Source: Ornithodoros turicata
Lineage: Eukaryota; Arthropoda; Arachnida; Ixodida; Argasidae
Reading direction: 5' to 3'
Assembly (NCBI RefSeq): GCF_037126465.1
Contig: NC_088209.1
Coordinates: 8,874,052 to 8,938,051, forward strand
Length of the DNA stretch: 64,000 bases
A program made the position numbers and the translations under genes. The notes under the pieces were generated by a model that made no database searches, was not told the origin of the DNA, and saw only the letters and a program-made list of their open reading frames with translations. Below are positions 12,411 to 22,841 of this stretch, in pieces. Positions within the stretch are counted from its first letter, which is position 1; the number at the start of each line of letters is the position of its first letter.

Positions 12411-12432
12411 TGAATCATCATCATCATCATCA
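12411..12432 (+). repeat. ATC-repeat 3' tail of the LINE
   Basis: After GCGCCAAGAAAACCTGA the element ends in about six ATC units, a usual form of 3' end for I-like elements. The target duplication follows directly. Confidence 0.8.
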
Positions 12433-12740
12433 CCAAGTTTTTAGACACCCTGTAGTTCTGCATTATACACACTTGCATAAATGTTGTGACGAATCCCATG
12501 TAATTACTGGTGAATAATTTGTATATAATGTATATATTTGCGTATAAATATTGTTCTGATGGTTCTTATGAGTTCAGTAGTCAACTTACACTTATGTAAA
12601 GCGCTGCCGCACGATTGCATTCCTGTAAAGGAATCCATCTTGCTGCCCCTGGTAACGAGGCACCATTACAGGGTCGTCGTCGTCGGAATCGCTGTGGGAC
12701 TCACCCACTTCGCTGCCGAACTGCTTGGCGATAAACAACG

Positions 12741-12905
12741 AGATTTGGCCGAGGCAGACCACACTTAGGGACGACACAAACATGTAAGCCTCATACGCCC
12801 GGAAATCAACGAATGCAACAACTCAGGGAAAAGAGGCGCTGACGCCAGGAATCGAACCTAGGTCTTCTGATTTCCAGTCAGATATGCTACCACTATGAGG
12901 CGAAT
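12741..12905 (-). mobile_element. tRNA-derived SINE, family with AGGTTCGATTCCTGG B-box
   Basis: On the minus strand the head carries an anticodon-type stem-loop (TCTGACTGGAAATCAGA) and the B-box AGGTTCGATTCCTGGCGTC, followed by the body CTCTTTTCCCTGAGTTGTTG and a 3' part ending in CTCGTTGTTT. A second, truncated copy in the opposite orientation begins about 30 bp to the right. It interrupts the 3' part of the HARBI1-like gene. Confidence 0.75.
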
Positions 12906-12934
12906 GAGGCTTACGTATGAGGCTTACATGTTTG

Positions 12935-13018
12935 TGTGTGCTGGTGTGGTGTAGTTCAGAAGACCCAGGTTCGATTCCTGGCGTCAGCGCCTCTTTTCCC
13001 TGAGTTGTTGCATTCGTT
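12935..13018 (+). mobile_element. tRNA-derived SINE copy in inverted orientation
   Basis: The plus strand reads GCTGGTGTGGTGTAG, GGTTCGATTCCTGGCGTCAG and CTCTTTTCCCTGAGTTGTTG. It lacks part of the anticodon arm and the SINE 3' part. With the neighbouring minus-strand copy it makes a head-to-head hairpin-forming pair. Confidence 0.72.
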
Positions 13019-13519
13019 GCTTGGCGATGTTATGCAACACGCAGCACGCCGTGATGATAGGGCAGCAGTGCCGGGTTGCAACACGCGGTTCGGAGTGAAG
13101 GCAGTGAAACCGCCGCTTGAGCTGGCCAATCGTCCTGCAGTACATATCAATCATGTTGTACAATGAGATGTTACAAAAGGTACAGGGTCAGTGAGGAGCT
13201 TACCGTTCAACGACAGCCCACGTTGTCGAATGCGAAGCATTGTAGTGTTGTAGCCTGTCTCGTGGCTGGAGAAACGGAGTCATGAGCCAGCGTTTGCATG
13301 GGTAACCACTGTCCCACATGAGAAGCCCGGTGTGGACCCCACGTTCAAATTCCCTGCCAATGGTGCTTTCGCGCAAAATCCGGGAGTCATGAGTGCTTCC
13401 TGGCCAGTTGGCGACCACATCCAAGATCCTACAGTCAGCCGCTACGATCACTTGAACATTGATGGGATCGTAGTTCTTGCGGTTGACGTAGGATCCCTCG
13501 TGTTCCGACGGTACCTGGA

Positions 13520-15183
13520 TGGGGACCCCAAGGGGAAAAACAATGTACAGTGTCAGACTAAAAATTGTTGGCCCGACCTACGTAAAAGTGACCGGGCCAA
13601 GGTCGGGGACTGACATTGGCCTAACGCGGCCGAACTTAATCTGCTGGAGGTTCCGCCAACGTATATGGTCGACCTAAACGACATAGGGCCAAGGAAGTGC
13701 CAGCACAAAACCAAGATTGGTTGCAGCTTGGGGTCTCCCTGGCTTCACCCTAGCCAGCAATCTATTTTTATTGATGGGCCGACCATGGGACCCACAGTCA
13801 TGGAGCAGTAGGCCCGACGTTGGATAGACGTTATTCATACTCGTCTCGCAGCGTAGAGTAACGATTTATCATCCTTTGTTTGTTGCTCATATTTCCCACA
13901 ACGGACAGTGAGCACGCCGCTTTAGAGCACAGAAATTTCCCACAATGGAACAGCGTTTCAAAGTGAAAGAAAAAAAAATAGAGAAAGGGAGAATCATAAA
14001 AGCTGGCAATATGCCCGAGACCACAAGAATTAAACAGCTCACAAACAAAAGCAATTGCATTTCTCGTATAGCTAACTCTAGGATGGGAAGACGTAAGCAT
14101 TCCTTTCCTGAGGAAGAACAGATACTATACATAGGTTGTCTCGCGAGCTTCCACAGATTCGAAAGTCCTGTTCGCGTGTGAGTCAAAATGAAGGGTGAGG
14201 TGTCTAAGTTTAATTCGATGTGTACACAAACAACACTGAAATGAGGAATTTATGGTCGTATTAACTCACCATGAAGAAAAAACGTCTCTGTTTCTTACTG
14301 TTTTTGGTTCGAGACGATCTCTTGGCCAATCGAAAGTCGAACTTATGCAGTGCTGCACCATTGCGCCTTTCCCTCTCCCCAAGGAAACATATCGAGATTG
14401 GACCGAGCTTGGCAAGAGTTTGGCTAGCAAACCTAGCCGTGCTTGGCAGGTGCTTGGCCAACGAGCTCGTTCTTGGTACAGGTCTGCCCCCTGGCCGACG
14501 GCTTGCCAAATCTCGCTCTGCATACCACTATGCAACATTGCGCCAACGTTGGCTGGCCGAAAGAGTCGTTGGCCAACTGTCATCCGACTTTCTGCCAACC
14601 GTCAAAGCGTCTTCTTCTTCTTTTTTTTTTTTTTTTCGAGTAGCAGCTGCATTGTTTTTGGGTTTGTTTGCAGTGCAGGGCCGACATTGGCCCGCCTATA
14701 TTATGCAAAACTCTCAATATCACGCCCGCAAATCGCTGCACAACGTCGTTCGACAACAACTGTGAGCGACATCATACTGACGTTGGTCCAAGGTGCAGTG
14801 GCCGACTAAGTCGCATGCCGACCAAAAACCGACCACTAGCCAATGGTTGGCCGTCGCCACTTTCCACTTGGGTAGGAACAGGATATGGTTTAAATCTCGT
14901 GATATGTATCGCTATTACCGAAAAAAGAGGGGCTGTGCGTTCTTTTCGGTGAATCTCTTCGCTACGACCACACGATGTTGGCCAGACGATGCATGCCAAG
15001 GCTTTAACGACACGTCAACAAGGTGTCAGGGCGTGCTGTGGGGCCAGCGTCCATTGACCAACATACTCTGTTAGTGACATTGGACCATGCTTGATTCAAT
15101 CATTCTTGGCCGATGAAGTCGTTTGCCGTCTGACTGCCGATGGCCGGCCAATCATCAGCAGTCGGCAAATTCCTATTGGGGAC
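13520..15183. mobile_element. 1.65-kb non-coding insertion in the HARBI1-like gene
   Basis: The insert 13527-15176 is flanked by TGGGGAC (13520-13526 and 15177-15183) and separates GVVGAVDGMSPI from VPSEHEG of the nuclease. Inside, TTGGCC and its variants (TTGGCCAA, GCCGACATTGGCC, CTTGGCAAG) recur dozens of times, mostly between 14320 and 15150, on both strands. I find no transposase and no clear long TIR. The short target duplication marks it as a mobile insertion of unknown class. Confidence 0.6.
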
Positions 15184-15713
15184 ATGCCGTCCACAGCTCC
15201 CACGACCCCAGGAAAACCAGCCATCTCGTAAAAGTCCTGCTGCGCTGCTCTCACTTCCTCAGCCGTTGGCCACCTGAATAAATATTGAAGATCACATTGC
15301 AGATCGCAACAGAAAGTAAGGGTCAAAGAAGAGCATAGACGTGTATACTCACCGGATGAAGCTGTTCACGCGACTTGCAAAGTGCAGCGACGACCCTGTG
15401 CAGCACGCCGTCGACTCATGCACACTCACTATGTCACCTACCGTGATTAGAAAGTCCCCGGTTGCGAGATACTGCAGCGTGAGGAGCACCTGTAGCGACG
15501 ACGGAAGCGACTGACTTCGACGGGTCGAGGGCTCGATGTCGTGAGCGACGAGAGAGGTGATAAAGAATATCCCTTCTCACGTAAATCGAAACAGTCTTTG
15601 CAGTTCACCATCGACTCCAGCGGGTTCTCTCGGTCCCGGTACACTCTCTGTCGTAACAGGGACATTGCCTGATACAGTTGGTGCCGACGACGAACCCTCG
15701 CTGCTCGGTTCAT

Positions 15714-16298
15714 GGCGGCTGACGTGTTAGTCCTAAGCTTTAGTGTGGTAGTTTAGAGTGCTCCTAGGACCCTTGGACAGGGTCCTAATTTGCGCGGAGC
15801 TAGCGCCACCACTTTAGTGTTGTAAAAGTTTCGTGCAAGCCACTTAGGGCTCCGGCACTACAGTGGGAAACTCGAAGTACTACACTAAGTTCGTTTCGTG
15901 TACGCGGTCCCTGGAGTACGCAGCTTTCGGACTGACTCTCATTCTGGGTCTGGCGCTCTGCTATGAAACAACATCTCTGTTCCTTCAGTCTCTTTCCTAG
16001 CGCAACAACTTCCATACCGTAACTGTTGCGAAAATAGCCATTGTACCTACATTTGAAATCAGTGTTCCCACTGTTGATCGTCGAACGTGCACGCACTTCA
16101 CCAAATCCGGATATTCTAGCGATTATACGAAAAACAGACGGACGGAACATTGTTTTGTACCTTTTTAAAACAAGTTCTTGTTATTCCGCTCATTCGAGCG
16201 AAAGCGAAACTAATCGAAACTGCCAAAATTCGCATTTCTGTGGTGGGTTCACGGGCGAATCGTCGCGGCAAGCGATTGTTTTGCTGGAATGCGAGAGT
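15714..16298. other. spacer between HARBI1-like and M13 pseudogenes
   Basis: A 117-codon minus-strand frame (15800-16150) shows no M13 or other motif. The last M13 exon, with the usual C-terminal cysteine, would be expected downstream of 16299 on the minus strand, but I cannot recognise it. Confidence 0.4.
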
Positions 16299-17019
16299 TC
16301 ATGAGAGGAAGGTTCCAACTTCCACCTCCCGGTAGATGACCTGACGGGCTCTCCTTAAGCTGAAAAATCTGTGCGCCAGAGAAGGCAGGAGGCAGGTAGT
16401 CACGTAGAAGATCTGGTCCCTGGTCAGCCCTTTCACATTGCCGAGGCGGACACTGGATCTTTTAGCGACCTTCAAGTATGGCCTCAGGAGCGATCCAGTG
16501 CCGAAGATGTCCGCCTGGCATTCTGCTGGACGATGGGCATAGGTCCTGACTTTGGGAGCGCTGTTGATTTTCTCCACGTAACAGCGCTCTAGAACATTGA
16601 GCTCTTCTGTGCTTTCTTTCGTAAACCACGGTGAGATATTCCCTTTCCCGTCGTGCTTGTGACCATATGGATCGAAGCCATGCATCATCTCGTGCATCAA
16701 CGTGCTTCCCCGTAGTTCATCTCGGGCGGACCTCCCAAGATAATATGGGGCGACAATAGAATCGGAACATTGAGTTAAAGAAAGTTCGCGGCGGCCAGGT
16801 AAAAGCCGTTCGCTTCGTAAGGGTTTCCGACAGTCATCGTGTCGTAGAAATAATCGGAATGCCCTTCTCGTACACCTTTCCAGAGCCACTGAGTCTTAAA
16901 TTCGTCAATGCTCAGCATGTCCCGAACACGGACCGCTGGACCGAACGGACCGCTGAGGTTCGGAAGGTTCTCGTAAAACAGGTCGGCTTTTTCCCAAGTG
17001 GGCGCCAGTCCAAAACGGA

Positions 17020-17078
17020 ACGTAACCTAAACGGAATGTCATGGAATGTCATGTAAACGGAACGTCATGGAAACCTTT
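17020..17078 (-). repeat. micro-duplication that breaks the M13 frame
   Basis: The motif ATGACGTTCCGTTTA and near-copies recur in a row (GGAATGTCATGG, GGAATGTCATGTAAACG, GGAACGTCATGG on the plus strand). On the minus strand the frame KVSMTFR runs into HDIP and a TGA, while FGLAPTWEKADLFYENLP resumes after the extra copies. Slippage or a short tandem duplication explains the break. Confidence 0.75.
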
Positions 17079-18333
17079 TGCAGGGCTCCCTTCCGCGTTT
17101 CGTCATCCATCCAGGGTGAGGTGCGCAAGGTTTTCGAAAGTTCGCTGCGGAGTTCTTCCTGCATTTCGTTGACGGCGCTAATTCTCTCTTCGTAACCGTT
17201 GAGCAATGGCGCTCCCGCGGCCACTGCGGCTGGAAGTTCCTGCATGATGGTCCGCAGACACCAGGAAGGAGGGGCGAAGGAATATTACACCGTAGAAGTA
17301 AAGGGCGGCCCTCCAGGCAAATAATACTCGCATTTCGTCCTTCGATACGTCTCTTTGCTCTCCGAAAAGACGGTGGAAAAACCGCCGATCAGTCTCCGTT
17401 ACTTGTATCGCTTTCATTTGGAGAGCAGGTGGTGCGTAGAGCCGAAGAGCTTCATTCCAGTCTTTGGACAGCTCGTCGTCTCCAAGACCCACATTCCGCG
17501 ACACGATCACCTTGACGCTGGCGTTTGACGTTTGGCTCGCAGCTCTCTGGGGCTCAAACCTTTTACCTGACCTCGTAATAATTTTCACTACGTTGTCATC
17601 AATGCGTACCGAATACACGTCAGCCAATAGTTCTCCAGCACCTAAGAACCGTAACGCCGTCGGTTCGTGTTTTGCCACGTGAAACGCAAACGTTCGAGCA
17701 CCAAGCTCCTTCAAACCTCCTTCAACGACCTTCAAAATTCACTTATTTACTCCGATTCGCTAAGCTCTGTGCGTGCGCTGCTTTCATGCTCTGACAGCAA
17801 GAATTACCTCGTCAAGGGAGTACGGGCGCTTGCGACTCAACTTTGTTCCCGAGGCCTTTTAATCTCTCTCTCCTGGGTCCCCAGCCACACTGGGATACCG
17901 GGGAATGAACGAGCTGACCGAGGCTCGGCGGGCGTTCGCACAAGAGGAGTCAGCTCTAGGACTACCCTACCAAGACACCCTGCCAGTGTTAAAGAGAGCT
18001 GTCTACACACAGCGGCAGCAACAGTGGGACATGGAAGAAAATAACAAGCTACACGTCAGACAGCCACACCTCACACGTTCTCCCCCCGCATCGGACTGAA
18101 CACATCAACAGATCCTCCGAAGTCCTTTACGCGAGATTGAGGATTGGGCACCTACTGAGCGGTCAGGATACGCCAGCTTGCGTGCACTGCGGTGACAGCT
18201 TAACTGGTCTTGCACGTACTGCCATCGTGCCCTCACTTCAACACCAACGCCAACAGTATTTCACCGCACTATACCGATACCATGTCCCACTCCACCCAGC
18301 CCTTCTACTGTGTGACACTCCTCTTGTGCCGTT

Positions 18334-18618
18334 TGTGGACGCCACAAGGTGGCGACGTATCAGTACAGCAGGGAAGGGCGAGAGCCGTGACCCCTCTCCC
18401 CGGAACTGCTTAAAAGAAGTAAGCATGGAAAAAAAGGGACAGAGGTGTGTACGCCGCGGAACGGAAGGGAACTGCTGATAAGCATGTAAGCAATAAAAGT
18501 TGTATTGCTGCATTTCTTGGTTGTTGTGTCTTTGTCTCTCGGTGCGGTGGTTTCGGTTGGAAACTGGTTGGGTTCTACCCCAAGTGGGATCTAGGGGGCG
18601 GAAGCCCACAAATTGTCT
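18334..18618 (+). repeat. 5' LTR of the Ty3-type element
   Basis: It begins TGTGGACGCCACAAGGTGGC and contains AATAAA in AAGCAATAAAAGTTG, the likely polyadenylation signal. The same sequence recurs at 24133-24265 and 25227-25377. The right boundary is blurred because CCACAAATTG occurs twice (18607-18616 and 18634-18643). The 3' LTR and the target duplication favour an end near 18618. Confidence 0.8.
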
Positions 18619-18641
18619 TGGCGTCCGCCGGGGCCACAAAT

Positions 18642-18660
18642 TGGCGCCCACACGTGGGGC
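18642..18660 (+). promoter_or_regulatory. probable tRNA-Lys-type primer binding site
   Basis: TGGCGCCCACACGTGGGGC differs by one extra base from the primer site complementary to the 3' end of animal tRNA-Lys (CUU). It begins with the TGG that pairs with the tRNA CCA end and lies just inside the 5' LTR. Pairing to this species' own tRNA is inferred. Confidence 0.65.
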
Positions 18661-18786
18661 CCGACCAGTCTCGCCGCACGCCCGGGAGGCACTGACAGCT
18701 AGTGTATTTGTAGTGTTGTTCATAGCATTTGTCGCCCGTGCCCTTCGCTCGCTGTCGCTTTTGCTGTTTATTTGTAGTACGGGAGT

Positions 18787-19830
18787 GTGCATTTGCTGGC
18801 CATTCCGCCCAAGAAGCCCCCTCTCGAGCCCGTCTACGAGGACGACCCGCCAGTAGCGGAGGACCTGCTTCGGCAGATGACAGCTCTCTGTGCTTTATTG
18901 TCTCAGCAGCTCCCCAGTAGCACGTCCGCCGCCCAGCCGGAATCGGAACCCCCGCTACGCCTGAACCTGACGATACCGACATTTTCGGGCTACAGCGACG
19001 CCAAGTCCGTCGAAGATTTTCTTGCGGACCTGGAGGCTTACCAGACAGCCGTTGGAGCAACCGACGAAGCCGTCCTGCTCCGGATACTACCCGCTGCATT
19101 GGTAAGCTCAGCTGCTGTGTGGCGCCGGTCTCAACCCGCATTTCCGTCTATGACCGAATTTCAGCGGCTGTTTCGGGAGAAATTTTTGCCCCCGGATTAT
19201 GCAATGCGTATGCGTGAGGAACTCAAGACTCGAACGCAGCACGCGGAGGAGAGCCTGTTGGAATATACCCGGGAAGTCCAAGAGCTGTACCGCAGAGCTG
19301 AACCGCTCGCGACGGAAAGCGAGAAGGTGGCCCGCGCTATTCGCCGATGTCACCCTCGTTTTAAGCCTTATTTGCGGGGGCGAAGCTTTTCTTCGCTCGA
19401 TGACCTCGCTAAAGAAGCCCGCGTCATCCAAGCAGATTTGTTGGCGGAATCGCAGTACCGCACACCGCCTAGGCCGGAACAAACACTGGAGCCTAGCTGC
19501 GCATGGAACTGGCCGAGACAGTCGTTAGACGCGGAATTAAACCCCCGCGGGTCTGTCGGAACATACGGCGGTTCGTCCGCCGGGCCAATTTACCGTTCTT
19601 TGGATCCCTTTACATATAAGCAAAGGAACCGAGCGAGGTCGGCGCGAAGTCGGTGATGCACGTCATGCACCGCGGCAGGACAGGCGCGACTCTAGGGCAA
19701 GTAATAACGCAGGAACACAACCCCGTTGTTACGGTTGCGGCGAATGCGATCATTTTCGTCGTAACTGCCCGCAGCAGACCACTACCACCCCCAGACAACC
19801 CCCGCAGGGAAACCCGGGACGCCGGCGGCG
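18787..19830 (+). pseudogene. gag region of the Ty3-type element
   Basis: The frame from 18787 to 19656 has a retrotransposon gag core (PTFSGYSDAKSVEDFLADLE, then FREKFLPPDYAMRMREELKT and LEYTREVQELYRRAEP). It stops at 19656. The nucleocapsid zinc knuckle, CYGCGECDHFRRNC (CX2CX4HX4C), is in the next frame at about 19727-19768, so one frameshift separates capsid and nucleocapsid. Confidence 0.85.
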
Positions 19831-19923
19831 GTAATTGGGAATGACTCAGTTCTGTCCTCGGCTGCTGAAAATGTCGATAAGAAGCAAGCGAATTCTAACC
19901 ATGCTATCTCGTCTGATAACGTA

Positions 19924-22680
19924 GTGGCCTCGGTCCCGCTCGCATGTCGAGCGCAGGATGACATATGCAACATCGGACCGTTTATCGTGGCGCTCGTTCT
20001 GAGTAAGGACGTTGCGGCTTTGGTGGACACTGGAGCGGCTGTATCCCTGATAGGTGACACCATCCACGATTGGTGCCGGGAGCGGAACATTTCCGTACGG
20101 ACAACCAGGACCTGCCTAAGGCTCGCATCAGATGCAGTGGTACCAGCCGGAGGAGCAGTACGTCTCACTTTGACCGTCGACGGACAACGTGTCAGACAAC
20201 GCTTCATCTACCTGCCCGGATTGGTGGGACTGATGATCCTGGGACGTGACTTCATTATCCGGATGGGACTCGTCCAGGACTTACGTCGCGGAGGCTACTG
20301 GCATGCAAGCGGTACTACCTTCTACCCCTTCATGGAGTGGACGACGCCGGAAACGGAGCAGAACCGGACTGGTGAGGAGACCCAGGATCCCGGAGCTGGA
20401 CAATCTACGTCCGTTGAGCTATTTTCCGGAGCAGAACACCTAACAGCGACGGTCGTACCCGCTGTTTTGGAGGACGCCCTGAAACGATTTCCAGGAAGCC
20501 CAGACCAGCGACGCATGCTCGCTAAAGCATTGCGGCCATTCTCCTGTATGTTCACAGAGAGACCAGGTCTAACCCATGCATTGGAGCACCGGATAGAAAC
20601 CGGCGACGCAAGGCCCTGGCGATGTAATCCTCGGCCGTTGAGTGTGCACAAGCGCAAGCGCCTCGATGCTGCACTGGATGAAATGATAGAGACCGGCGCT
20701 GTGAGACCTTCCCGCAGCCCTTGGGCTTTTCCGGTGGTTCTTGCGCCGAAAAAGGATGGAACCGCAAGGTTGTGCGTGGATTACCGCCGACTGAACGAGG
20801 TGACGGTAAGAGATTCGTACCCTTTTCCCTCGATAGACTCGAGCATGTATTCGTTGGGATCCGCCCACTTGTTTACAACTTTGGACTGCAGTAGAGGATT
20901 CCTGCAGATTCCGATAGCACCAGATGATGTTGAGAAAACAGCATTTACCTGTCACAGGGGATTATTTGAATTTGTCCGACTGCCCTTTGGACTGTCTAAT
21001 TCCCCCGCTAGTTTTCAGCGAGTGATGGACGAGGTGCTTGGCGATGCGAAATACAATTTCGCTATGGCGTACATGGATGACGTAGTAATTTTTTCACGTA
21101 CATTCCAGGAACACCTTTCTCATTTGAAAGTGGTGTTAGGACGCATGCAAGCTGCAGGATTGACTGTCAATCCCCGGAAGATGCAGTTGGCTACCAACAG
21201 CATCGATCTCCTCGGGTTCAAGGTGGAGTCCGGCACGGTCAGGCCAAACGAGGACAAGCTGAAGGCTATCCTTGAGTACCCCCGCCCGACGGATGTGAAA
21301 AGCTTGCAGCGCTTCCTCGGTATGATTGGCTTTTATAGACAGTTTATACCGCGATGCGCAGACCTAACGCAACTGCTAACTTGGCTTTTGGGGAAGGGAG
21401 CACGATGGTCGTGGGGCGCAGGAACAGGCGTTTACCTCTCTCGCTAAAGCGATTGCGGAAACTACCCGCTTGTATCTCCCGGACCTCAATCGCCCATTTG
21501 TACTCCAAACAGATGCGAGCGATTACGGCCTTGGTGCAGTCTTGTTACAAGAGCATCACGGGGAACTCCAGCCCGTGGCATTTGCAAGCCGTACGCTGAC
21601 GCCTCCCGAGCGCAATTATAGCGTGACTCAGAAGGAGTGCCTAGCAATCATGTTCGCACTACATAAGTTCGACATGTATTTGGATGGTGCGAAATTCACT
21701 ATTCAAACTGACCAGCAGGCACTGTCCTTTGTTAAAGCGGTTGAAAAACCCAGCCGGACGGCTCGCACGTTGTAGTTTAACGTTGCAGCGATATGACTTC
21801 TCGGTGGAATACCGGAAGGGAACCTCAAATAAGGCGGCTGACGCGCTATCGCGAGCACCGTTGCCCCTTGAGGACGTCGTTATTCCGCAGGAGCTTGTGG
21901 CCGCGGTTAACCAGACCGCCACGGAGGAGGAGCTCTCGTGGGGACAGATTGTAAGCTGGAACGACATCCTGGAAGCGCAGAGGACCGACGGCCTTTGTCA
22001 GCGTGTGTCAAGGTGGCTGGAAACGTCAAGCCTGGAAGGCACAGAAGGCGTTGAGGAGAGATACGACTCCTATCAGCTGAGTGAGGATGGTCTCCTGGTC
22101 CGGTACATATCCCAGGCGGACGACGAGGAGGTTGGTGATCGCCCCTTTCGGATCGTAGTTCCAAGGAAACTACGTAAGTCATTCCTCAAATACTTCCATG
22201 ATTCTGCATTGTCAGGTCACGGTAGCGGCAGCAAGACTTATTCTAAGTTGTGTCGTATCGCGACTTGGCCAGGCATGAGACAGGATGTTTTGCGGTATAC
22301 ACGCAGCTGTCCGATATGTCAGAAGTCTAAGCCGCGTGGAGGGCAGCCTCCCGGCTTGCTGCAACCGATTGTTAGCCAGAAACATTGGCAGATAGTCGCA
22401 TGTGACGTAATGGGTCCTTATCCCAGAAGTCCCCGTGGTAACCAGTATCTGTTAGTTGTTACAGATCACTTCACGAAGTGGGTTGAGCTTTACCCGCTGC
22501 GGAAGTTGGTGTCCGCTCGGATCTGGGACAGACTGCTGGACGTTTCTTCCCGGTTTGGATTCCCGGACCAGCTCATCACGGATAACGCCTCGTACTTTAC
22601 TAGTAAGGTGTTCGTCGATAGTTGCTCTGCGTTGAGCATACGTCACGTAAAGACGTCCCCTTATCACCCTCAGGCGAACA
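19924..22680 (+). pseudogene. pol region: protease, reverse transcriptase, RNase H, integrase N-part
   Basis: The protease active site is ALVDTGAAVSLIG (about 20020). Reverse transcriptase follows with KDGTARLCVDYRRLNEVT, LPFGLSNSPASFQRVMDEV and YMDDVVIFSR (about 21070). The frame breaks near 21380. RNase H continues in a second frame (FVLQTDASDYGLGAVLLQ) and, after a break near 21775, a third frame gives YRKGTSNKAADALSRAP, the integrase HHCC finger (HDSALSGH with CPICQKSKP) and the first catalytic core motifs (VACDVMGPYP, LITDNASYFTS). A palindromic MITE interrupts at SPYHPQAN. Confidence 0.9.
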
Positions 22681-22683
22681 TAA

Positions 22684-22836
22684 CCCAAGCAGCACAATGT
22701 ACTGAAAGTCGAGTGCAATAGGGGTGGACGGTATGTGTCTTATCAATGTTCTCTAGTTTCATCAGTCTGTTTAAGGCCTTCCACCTACCCGTCCACCCCT
22801 ATTGCGCTCGACTTTCAGTACATTTTGCTGCTTGGG
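22684..22836. mobile_element. 153-bp palindromic MITE inside the integrase
   Basis: Two arms of about 48 bp, beginning CCCAAGCAGCACAATG and ending with the complement, are nearly perfect inverted repeats around a 57-bp centre. AA stands on both outer sides. The insertion splits HPQAN from TERVNRNIKMM of the integrase. A related end lies at 2218. Confidence 0.82.
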
Positions 22837-22841
22837 AACTG

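Larger units (their letters stand above)
5888..12432 (+). mobile_element. full-length I-like non-LTR retrotransposon
   Basis: The element has a GC-rich 5' UTR (5888-6389), a gag-like ORF1, an ORF2 with endonuclease, reverse transcriptase and RNase H, a 3' UTR, and a 3' tail of ATC repeats (12411-12432). A 12-bp target duplication, CCAAGTTTTTAG, flanks it exactly (5876-5887 and 12433-12444), so both ends are intact. A CCHC ORF1 plus an ORF2 with APE endonuclease, RT and RNase H fits the I group; the clade name is inference. It is dead: ORF1 holds a SINE, the ORF2 endonuclease part has a stop and frameshifts, and the 3' UTR holds a 601-bp MITE. Confidence 0.92.
12592..15713 (-). pseudogene. HARBI1-like (PIF/Harbinger) nuclease gene with two short introns, broken by insertions
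   Basis: Reading the minus strand from 15713: a charged start (MNRAARVRRRHQLYQ), an N-terminal block PSTRRSQSLPSSLQVLLTLQ and YLATGDFLITVGDIVS in a shifted frame, SFIR, a 79-bp GT-AG intron (15352-15274), then WPTAEEVRAAQQDFYEMAGF and GVVGAVDGMSPI with the first catalytic Asp. After a 1.65-kb insertion it resumes at about 13513 with VPSEHEGSYVNRKNYDPINV, VIVAADCRILDVVANWPGST and HDSRILRES with the second Asp. A 69-bp intron (13203-13135) follows, then GQLKRRFHCLH and ACCVLHNIAKQRM. SINEs interrupt next, and the C-terminus ends VRQRFT at 12592. The protein family is established by motif. The frameshifts and insertions show the gene is dead. No flanking element TIRs were found, so it could be a domesticated relative or a transposon relic. 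Confidence 0.86.

Noticed and set aside
12838..12986. Possible functional tRNA genes at the GGTTCGATTCC boxes
   Set aside because: They are parts of repeated SINE copies with missing arms and no reliable acceptor stem.
14252..14809. Frames of up to 185 codons on both strands
   Set aside because: They lie inside the TTGGCC-repeat insertion, in several overlapping frames with a poly-T run, and have no motif.
15800..16150. Possible last exon of the M13 gene
   Set aside because: None of the expected C-terminal M13 features (a Phe/Cys-containing end after a short conserved block) could be recognised.
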